Below are positions 43,084 through 48,820 of a stretch of 48,820 bases of DNA, in pieces. The notes beneath the pieces were generated by a model. The model did not search any database. It worked only from the letters and a program-made list of their open reading frames with translations, and was not told where the DNA came from. Position 1 is the first letter of the stretch; every line of letters starts with the position of its first letter. The DNA comes from Bryobacteraceae bacterium (GTDB lineage: Bacteria > Acidobacteriota > Terriglobia > Bryobacterales > Bryobacteraceae): the NCBI GenBank assembly GCA_014860455.1, contig JACZJQ010000053.1, positions 1-48,820 on the forward strand, given 5' to 3'. A program made the translations under genes and the position numbers.

Positions 43084-45766
43084 CCACAGGGACCTCCGGC
43101 GGCGTTCCGCCCAGTGGAAGCCAAATCCGAATCAATGCGCCCCCTTCGGGCCGGTTCGTCGCTTCAATCTTCCCACCGTGGGCCTGAACGATGGCATGGC
43201 AAATCGCCAATCCCAGTCCAGCCCCGCGGACGCCTTCCTGCCTCCCGCGATAGAACTTCTCCCAGACCAAATTCTCCTCACCTGGAACGAAGCCCGGACC
43301 GGAATCGGCCACGTCCATCTGGATCCCGCCGCCCGCTGCGCGGGCTTCGATAGTAATTGTCGAAGCCGGTGGCGTGTACTTGGCCGCATTCTCGAGAACG
43401 TTCAGCAAGAGTTGTTCGATCAGCACATCGTCTACTGAAATGAGCGGCAGATCCCCAGGGATCACCGCGCTCACAGGGCGGTCCTTCAGGACCTTGTCGA
43501 GGCGGTGCAGCGCGGCGCCGACGATCTCCTCGATCGGATACCAGTCGCGCTTCAACTTCATCGCGCCCGATTCGATCCGCGTCATCTCCAGCAGGTTGTT
43601 CACCAGGCGGCTCAGGCGCTCGGCCTCCTGCTCAATACTCTCAGTCAGTCCTCTGCGGGTCTCCGCATCCATCTGGCTACCTTGTTCGAGCAGGCTGCTG
43701 GCGGCGCCTGTGATCGTCGCCAGCGGAGTTCGCAGGTCATGCGATACAGCGCTCAGCAGCCCGCTGCGCATCTGTTCGGTCTCCATCTGAAGCTGGGCTT
43801 CGCGCGCCGCCGCCGTCGCCTGGGCGCGCTCAATCGCAAGCGCCGTCTGGCTGGCAAAAAGTTCAAGCAAATGCTGTTGCTCAGGCGAAGCCAGCACATC
43901 GCCAGCGGCCGGGACCACAGCCATCACTCCGACGGTCCGCTGCGCACCTCGAAGCGGCAGATACATGGCGGAAGCTCCCGGCAAGGTCTCCATTCCGTGC
44001 CCGGCTTTCTGCCCGTGGTCGAAGACCCATTGCGCGATGCCTTCCTCGCTTCTGGGCATGGGGAGATCGTCGGTGGTCCGTTTCGCGAATCTCACCTGCC
44101 CGGCATCGTCAGGAAAGCAGAGAGCGATTTTAGAAGCGAACACATCGCGGGTGACCGCTGTGGCCTTTCTGGCCGCTTCGAACCAGCGAGGCTCGCCCGC
44201 CAATTCCCTCGTGAGCCGGTACAAGGCCTGAGTGCGGGCCTCCCGCTCAGCAGCGTGAGCCGCCTGCATGCGGATGTGGACGGTGCGCGTGCTGATCACA
44301 ACGGCGACAAACAACATGACTAGGAAAGTGACCGTGTATTCGTAGTCGGACACGGCGAACGTATAGTAAGGGGGCACGCAGAAGAAGTCGAACGCGGCAA
44401 CGCTCAGAAACGATGCCGCCAGGGCCACCCGGAGACTCGACCGCATCGCGATCCCCGCCACGCCGAGCAGGAAGAACATCACCAGGTTGACCGGATTCAA
44501 CACGCTCCGCAGCGCAATGGAGACAGCTGTGCAAAGCGCGATGACCGCCGCGGCCAAGGGGTATTCGTGCCAGCCGCTTCCGGCAGGTTCAGCAAACGCG
44601 CGGATGCTGGACGCCGGACCTTCGGCCTCCCCGGAAACCGCGATCACGCCGATATCGCCGCTGCTGCCAATCAGGTCGTCCAGAACCGATCCTCGCCACA
44701 GCCTCCGCCACAGCGGACCAGCCTGTTTCCCTAACACGATTTTGGAGACGTTTCGCGATCGGGCGTATTGCAGCAGGCTCTCAGTTACGTTGTTGCCCTT
44801 CAACGTCACCACCTCGGCGCCCAGTTGCTCAGCGAGCCGCAGGGAAGAAAGGACCCGCTCCCGAACGTCCGCAGCGGCCTCCGCATAGGCAGGCGTCTCT
44901 ACGAAGACGGTAATCCACTCGGCCTGAAGGCGATCGGACAGCCTCTTTGCGGCTCGGATGAGCTTGGCCGAAAACGGACTCGGGCCGATGGAAACCATCA
45001 GGCGCTCGGCTACGGGCCAGGTCGGCTGAATCGCATGGTGGCTGCGGTAGGTCCGCATCTGGGCGTCCACGCGATCGGCGGTCCGGCGCAGCGCCATCTC
45101 CCGCAGTGCAATCAGGTTCCCGGGCCGGAAGAAATTCTCCATTGCCCGCTGCGCCTGGCCGGCGAAGTAAACCTTGCCCTGCTGCATGCGCTCTCGCAAC
45201 TCCTCTACAGGCAGATCAACCAGTTCGATCTCATCGGCCTGGTCGAAGACCGAATCCGGAACCGTCTCCCGCACCGTGATCCCGGTCACCTGAGCCACCA
45301 CGTCGTTGAGGCTATCAAGGTGCTGGACGTTCAACGTGGTGCAGACATCGATGCCTGCATCAACCAACTCAAAGACGTCCTGCCATCGCTTGGAGTGTCT
45401 CGATCCGGGCGCGTTGGTATGGGCCAATTCGTCCACCAGCATCAGGCCGGGATGCCGCGCCAGTGCGGCATCGAGGTCGAACTCCTCCACCTGAATGCCG
45501 CGGTGTGATATCGTCCTGCGGGGCAACACCTCCAGCCCTTCAAGCAGTTCGCTGGTTTCGGCACGGCCGTGCGTCTCGACAATACCCACAACCACTTCGG
45601 CGCCGGCTTCTCTGCAGCGCCGCGCCGCCTGGAGCATGGAGTAGGTCTTGCCGACTCCTGGCGCCGAGCCGAAGAAGACCTTCAGCCTGCCGCGGTTGCG
45701 GCTTCGCTCTTCCGAGGCCGCCGCGGCCAACATCTCATCAGGATTGGGCCGACGGTCGTTTACCAC
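43076..45766 (-). CDS. kdpD: potassium sensor kinase KdpD
   Basis: The chosen GTG gives 896 residues (E. coli about 894), a better fit than an in-frame GTG 19 codons earlier that lies in a hairpin. Order of domains: KdpD N-domain with Walker A GSAPGVGKT (33-41) and VGVVETHGR-like text (VGIVETHGR), a USP domain (about 253-376), four TM helices (402-491), a GAF-like region, HisKA (SAVSHDLRTPLA, His676) and HATPase. It senses potassium limitation and phosphorylates KdpE. GGAGG lies 12 bases upstream. It follows kdpC in the same direction. Confidence 0.92.
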   Translation of the reverse strand: MVNDRRPNPDEMLAAAASEERSRNRGRLKVFFGSAPGVGKTYSMLQAARRCREAGAEVVVGIVETHGRAETSELLEGLEVLPRRTISHRGIQVEEFDLDAALARHPGLMLVDELAHTNAPGSRHSKRWQDVFELVDAGIDVCTTLNVQHLDSLNDVVAQVTGITVRETVPDSVFDQADEIELVDLPVEELRERMQQGKVYFAGQAQRAMENFFRPGNLIALREMALRRTADRVDAQMRTYRSHHAIQPTWPVAERLMVSIGPSPFSAKLIRAAKRLSDRLQAEWITVFVETPAYAEAAADVRERVLSSLRLAEQLGAEVVTLKGNNVTESLLQYARSRNVSKIVLGKQAGPLWRRLWRGSVLDDLIGSSGDIGVIAVSGEAEGPASSIRAFAEPAGSGWHEYPLAAAVIALCTAVSIALRSVLNPVNLVMFFLLGVAGIAMRSSLRVALAASFLSVAAFDFFCVPPYYTFAVSDYEYTVTFLVMLFVAVVISTRTVHIRMQAAHAAEREARTQALYRLTRELAGEPRWFEAARKATAVTRDVFASKIALCFPDDAGQVRFAKRTTDDLPMPRSEEGIAQWVFDHGQKAGHGMETLPGASAMYLPLRGAQRTVGVMAVVPAAGDVLASPEQQHLLELFASQTALAIERAQATAAAREAQLQMETEQMRSGLLSAVSHDLRTPLATITGAASSLLEQGSQMDAETRRGLTESIEQEAERLSRLVNNLLEMTRIESGAMKLKRDWYPIEEIVGAALHRLDKVLKDRPVSAVIPGDLPLISVDDVLIEQLLLNVLENAAKYTPPASTITIEARAAGGGIQMDVADSGPGFVPGEENLVWEKFYRGRQEGVRGAGLGLAICHAIVQAHGGKIEATNRPEGGALIRIWLPLGGTPPEVPVDD

Positions 45767-45817
45767 GAGCCGGACTTGCCTCCGTACAACCAGACTAGGC
45801 CTATTAGGGTGGGGAGT

Positions 45818-45838
45818 AGGCACGGCTTCGGCGTGCCT
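45818..45838 (-). repeat. perfect 7-bp hairpin between kdpC and kdpD
   Basis: AGGCACG (45818-45824) pairs with CGTGCCT (45832-45838) around a seven-base loop. It covers the outer GTG of kdpD, so that start would be occluded in the mRNA. It may set the ratio between transporter and sensor expression. Confidence 0.55.
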
Positions 45839-45866
45839 TCGATATCAGGGGGGAGGAAAGCGCGGT

Positions 45867-46427
45867 TCATTTCCCGTCCAGCGTGCCGTTCAACGCTGCG
45901 ACGCTCACCACCGGTTCGCCGAGGATCCCGAATTGCCTCGGTTCCGTGCAACGTGCGATGAGTTGGTGAACACGTTCGAGAGTCATTCCGCGCAACCGTG
46001 CCACACGCGGCGCCTGGTAGCGCGCCGCCTCTGGACTGATGTGCGCATCAAGTCCGCTAGCCGACGCGGTCAACAGGTCAATTGGAATCGGCATTGTGTT
46101 GCCCGGATCGGCTGCCAGCAGTTTGGCCCGCCTGTCCTCCATGGCCGAATGCAGCAACGGGTTATGCGGACCATAGTTCGAACCCGACGACGCGGCTGAA
46201 TTGTAAGGAAATCCTGAAGTCGCCGACAGCCGGCCCCAGAAGTATTCGGGCTTGTCATAGTGCCTGCCGATCAGCGCCGATCCGGTGAACACTCCCTGAT
46301 GGTAAGTCCGGCTGCCGTTGGCGCGCCATGAGAATAGAGCCTGCGCGATGCCCGTAACCACCAGCGGATAGATCAGCCCGGTGAGCACCGTCAGGATCAG
46401 GAAAAGTTTCAAAGCCGTTTTCATCAT
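45867..46427 (-). CDS. kdpC: potassium-transporting ATPase subunit KdpC
   Basis: The 186-residue protein has one N-terminal TM helix (about 5-25: [19 protein letters not shown]) and a periplasmic domain with [18 protein letters not shown] and [20 protein letters not shown], both diagnostic of KdpC. It stabilises the KdpFABC complex and raises potassium affinity. The ATG at 46427 overlaps the kdpB stop as ATGA and is preferred over a GTG three codons earlier. Confidence 0.95.
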   Translation of the reverse strand: MMKTALKLFLILTVLTGLIYPLVVTGIAQALFSWRANGSRTYHQGVFTGSALIGRHYDKPEYFWGRLSATSGFPYNSAASSGSNYGPHNPLLHSAMEDRRAKLLAADPGNTMPIPIDLLTASASGLDAHISPEAARYQAPRVARLRGMTLERVHQLIARCTEPRQFGILGEPVVSVAALNGTLDGK

Positions 46428-48487
46428 GACGCCCACCCCATTCCGGAGATCAGCAAGTCGATCAGCTTGATGCCAAGGAACGGCACGATGATGCCGCCCA
46501 AACCGTAGATCAAAACGTGGCGCCGCAGCAGTTGTTCCGCGCTTACCGGGTGGTAAGCGACGCCGCGCAGCGCCAGCGGAATCAGCGCCACGATGATGAC
46601 CGCGTTGAAGATCACCGCCGACAGAATCGCGCTCGCCGGCGAGCCCAGGCGCATGACGTTTAGCGCCACAAGTTCCGGGTAAGTGGCTGCGAATGCCGCC
46701 GGTATGATGGCGAAGTACTTGGCCACGTCGTTGGCCGTGGAGAACGTGGTGAGCGCACCGCGCGTAATCAGCAGCTGCTTTCCGATGCGGATGATCTCCA
46801 GCAACTTTGTTGGATTCGAATCTAGATCCACCATGTTGCCGGCCTCTTTGGCCGCCTGCGTGCCGGTGTTCATGGCCACGGCGACATCGGCCTGCGCCAG
46901 CGCGGGTGCGTCGTTGGTCCCGTCGCCGGTCATGGCAACCAGGCGGCCCTCGGCCTGAATCTCGCGGATCAATTCCAGCTTGCGCTCGGGCGTGGCCTCG
47001 GCGAGGTAGTCGTCAACGCCGGCCTCTGCGGCGATCGCCGCCGCCGTCACCGGGTTATCGCCGGTGATCATGATCGTTTTCACCCCGCCGCGCCGGAGTT
47101 CAGCGAAACGCTCCCGGATGCCGCCCTTGACGATGTCCTTGAGTTGGATCACGCCCAGCACCGCCGCCCCGTCGGCGACCACGAGTGGCGTCCCACCCTG
47201 CCTCGCCACCCCGTCCACCGCATCGCGCTCTCCGCCTGGAAACGCGCCGCCAAGCTCCGTCACATGGGCCTCGATGGCCTCCGCGGCTCCCTTCCGAATC
47301 CGGCGGCCGTTCAGGTCAACGCCGCTCATCCGCGTCCGGGCCGTGAAGGGCACAAATGCCGCGCCAAGTTGGATGAGGTTTCGTTCGCGAATCTGGAATT
47401 TCTCTTTGGCCAGAATGACCACACTGCGCCCTTCTGGGGTCTCATCGGCGAGCGAGGCAAGTTGCGCGGCATCGGCCAGTGCCTGATCGCTCACGCCTTC
47501 GGCTGGGATGAACCGCGTAGCCTGCCGGTTGCCCAACGTGATCGTTCCAGTCTTGTCGAGCAGCAGGACGTCGACATCGCCCGACGCCTCCACCGCCCGT
47601 CCCGACATCGCCAGTACGTTGGCCCGCAGCATCCGGTCCATCCCGGCGATCCCGACGGCGGAGAGCAGTGCCCCGATGGTGGTCGGAATCAGGCAAACCA
47701 GCAGCGCGACCAGCGTGGTCAATGCGACAGGCTCGCCTTTGCCCGCCTCCTTCACCGCAAAGATCGAGAACGGCAGCAATGTGACGGTGGCCAGCAGAAA
47801 GACGATCGTCAAAGCCGCCAACAGAATCGTGAGGGCGATCTCGTTCGGCGTCTTCTTCCGCTTCGCCCCTTCTACCATCGAGATCATGCGCTCCAGGAAG
47901 CTCTCGCCCGCCTCTGCCGTCACTTGAATGACGAGCCAGTCAGAGAGCACGCGCGTTCCGCCCGTCACGCTCGACCTGTCCCCGCCGCTCTCCCTGATCA
48001 CCGGCGCGCTCTCGCCCGTGATCGCGCTCTCATCCACCGACGCCGCGCCTTCGATCACCTCGCCGTCCATCGGAATAGTGTCGCCGGCTTCGGCTAGAAC
48101 AACATCGCCTTTACGCAGCGTCGATCCCGCAACCTCCTCATACCGGCTTCCAAACGACGGGTGCTGCAGTTTCTTCGCCTTCACATCGCGCCGGCTGCGC
48201 CGAAGTGATTCGGCCTGCGCCTTGCCTCGCCCTTCGGCCATCGCTTCTGCGAAGTTGCCGAACAGCACCGTAAACCAAAGCCAAGCGCTCACATGCAGCG
48301 TGAAGCCCGCATTCGCCCCGCTGTGGTTCAGCAGTTCCCCGGCGCCAAGAACCGTCGTCATGACACTACCCACAAGCACGACAAACATCACCGGGTTTCG
48401 GACCTGGTGCCGCGGATTCAACTTTCTAAACGACTCGGCGATCGCCTCACGGACGAATCGCCAACCAAACGTCGTCTTCGTCTTCAT
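46424..48487 (-). CDS. kdpB: potassium-transporting P-type ATPase subunit KdpB
   Basis: This 687-residue P-type ATPase energises potassium uptake by KdpA. The phosphorylated Asp is D311 in [12 protein letters not shown], and the actuator TGES is at 157-160. The nucleotide and hinge motif [19 protein letters not shown] is complete. The ATG at 48487 ([10 protein letters not shown]) overlaps kdpA as ATGA. An upstream in-frame extension is not protein-like and was dropped. Confidence 0.96.
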   Translation of the reverse strand: MKTKTTFGWRFVREAIAESFRKLNPRHQVRNPVMFVVLVGSVMTTVLGAGELLNHSGANAGFTLHVSAWLWFTVLFGNFAEAMAEGRGKAQAESLRRSRRDVKAKKLQHPSFGSRYEEVAGSTLRKGDVVLAEAGDTIPMDGEVIEGAASVDESAITGESAPVIRESGGDRSSVTGGTRVLSDWLVIQVTAEAGESFLERMISMVEGAKRKKTPNEIALTILLAALTIVFLLATVTLLPFSIFAVKEAGKGEPVALTTLVALLVCLIPTTIGALLSAVGIAGMDRMLRANVLAMSGRAVEASGDVDVLLLDKTGTITLGNRQATRFIPAEGVSDQALADAAQLASLADETPEGRSVVILAKEKFQIRERNLIQLGAAFVPFTARTRMSGVDLNGRRIRKGAAEAIEAHVTELGGAFPGGERDAVDGVARQGGTPLVVADGAAVLGVIQLKDIVKGGIRERFAELRRGGVKTIMITGDNPVTAAAIAAEAGVDDYLAEATPERKLELIREIQAEGRLVAMTGDGTNDAPALAQADVAVAMNTGTQAAKEAGNMVDLDSNPTKLLEIIRIGKQLLITRGALTTFSTANDVAKYFAIIPAAFAATYPELVALNVMRLGSPASAILSAVIFNAVIIVALIPLALRGVAYHPVSAEQLLRRHVLIYGLGGIIVPFLGIKLIDLLISGMGWAS

Positions 48488-48820
48488 CGCAACGCCTCCA
48501 CCACCGGCCCCAGCACCAGAGCCGGGATAAAGGCCAGCAGGCCAACGATCAGCACCACCCCGGCCAGAATCGCCACGAACAGCGGCGTGTGCGTCGGCAG
48601 CGTCCCGGCGCTCGCCGGAACCACCGGCTTCCTGGCCAGTGACCCGGCGATGGCCAGCGCGGGTAGCGCCACCCAATACCGGGCCATCAGCATCGCGAAT
48701 CCGCCGGTGAAATTAACCAGCGGAGTGTTCGCTCCATAGCCCGCGAACGCGCTTCCGTTGTTGTTTCCCATCGACGCGAAGGCATAGACAATCTCGGTGA
48801 ATCCATGCGCGCCCCTGTCC
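48484..48820 (-). CDS. kdpA: potassium-transporting ATPase subunit KdpA (C-terminal part)
   Basis: Only the last 111 codons are inside the window. The diagnostic [13 protein letters not shown] and [10 protein letters not shown] belong to the KdpA selectivity-filter region. Two TM segments follow, including [18 protein letters not shown]. The subunit forms the channel-like potassium pathway. The start and most of the gene lie beyond the right edge. Confidence 0.93.
   Translation of the reverse strand, partial: DRGAHGFTEIVYAFASMGNNNGSAFAGYGANTPLVNFTGGFAMLMARYWVALPALAIAGSLARKPVVPASAGTLPTHTPLFVAILAGVVLIVGLLAFIPALVLGPVVEALR

Noticed and set aside
48488-48676. 63-residue N-terminal extension of KdpB
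   Set aside because: It overlaps kdpA in another frame and is Gly/Arg/Ala low-complexity. The family N-terminus starts at 48487.

Overview
The window reads as chromosomal DNA of a GC-rich (about 60-65 percent by eye) Gram-negative bacterium, most likely an acidobacterium of the Solibacter/Bryobacter type. This is inferred from an outer-membrane receptor with an N-terminal carboxypeptidase-regulatory-like domain, small secreted proteins of kinds I associate with Acidobacteriota, duplicated fused MFS/spermidine-synthase-like proteins and many secreted proteins ending in -AQ or -AA signal peptides. No rRNA gene, intact tRNA gene or CRISPR array was found.

Left part (1-13.1 kb), mostly housekeeping: a small membrane coiled-coil protein, a secreted HExxH metallopeptidase-like protein, a zinc-ribbon AIM24 protein, a hybrid kinase/receiver protein with a degenerate ATPase domain, a phosphomannomutase/phosphoglucomutase, and a tight minus-strand operon queG - TPR protein - mscL - two tandem MFS/spermidine-synthase-like paralogues.

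13.2-15.5 kb: a strongly codon-biased 698-residue radical SAM protein with its own terminator. Its extra Cys motifs resemble the tetraether lipid synthase (Tes) family, making it a candidate for membrane-spanning lipid synthesis. This is the most interesting single gene in the window.

15.5-19.3 kb, a small scar of mobile DNA: a secreted BamE-like protein, an antitoxin without its toxin, a 1432-bp IS3-family element with recognisable inverted ends but no target duplication, the C-terminal remnant of a probable recombinase, and a broken 3' half of a tRNA-Phe-like gene.

19.3-42.1 kb, a large metal-homeostasis and signalling block. A minus-strand cusCBA-type Cu(I)/Ag(I) efflux operon ends in two uncharacterised secreted proteins. 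It faces a membrane kinase and a sigma-54 activator; the gap between them carries a sigma-54 promoter-like site and two perfect palindromes. Next comes a second heavy-metal RND system of different predicted specificity, with a His-rich protein in front and a small DUF5666-like protein behind. Then follow a heme-binding-like/lectin-like secreted pair and, divergently, an OmpR-type two-component system joined directly to a TonB-dependent-receptor-like protein. A four-copy CTGAAG operator lies in that divergent gap.

42.4 kb to the end: the kdpABCDE high-affinity potassium uptake operon on the minus strand, with kdpA cut by the window edge.
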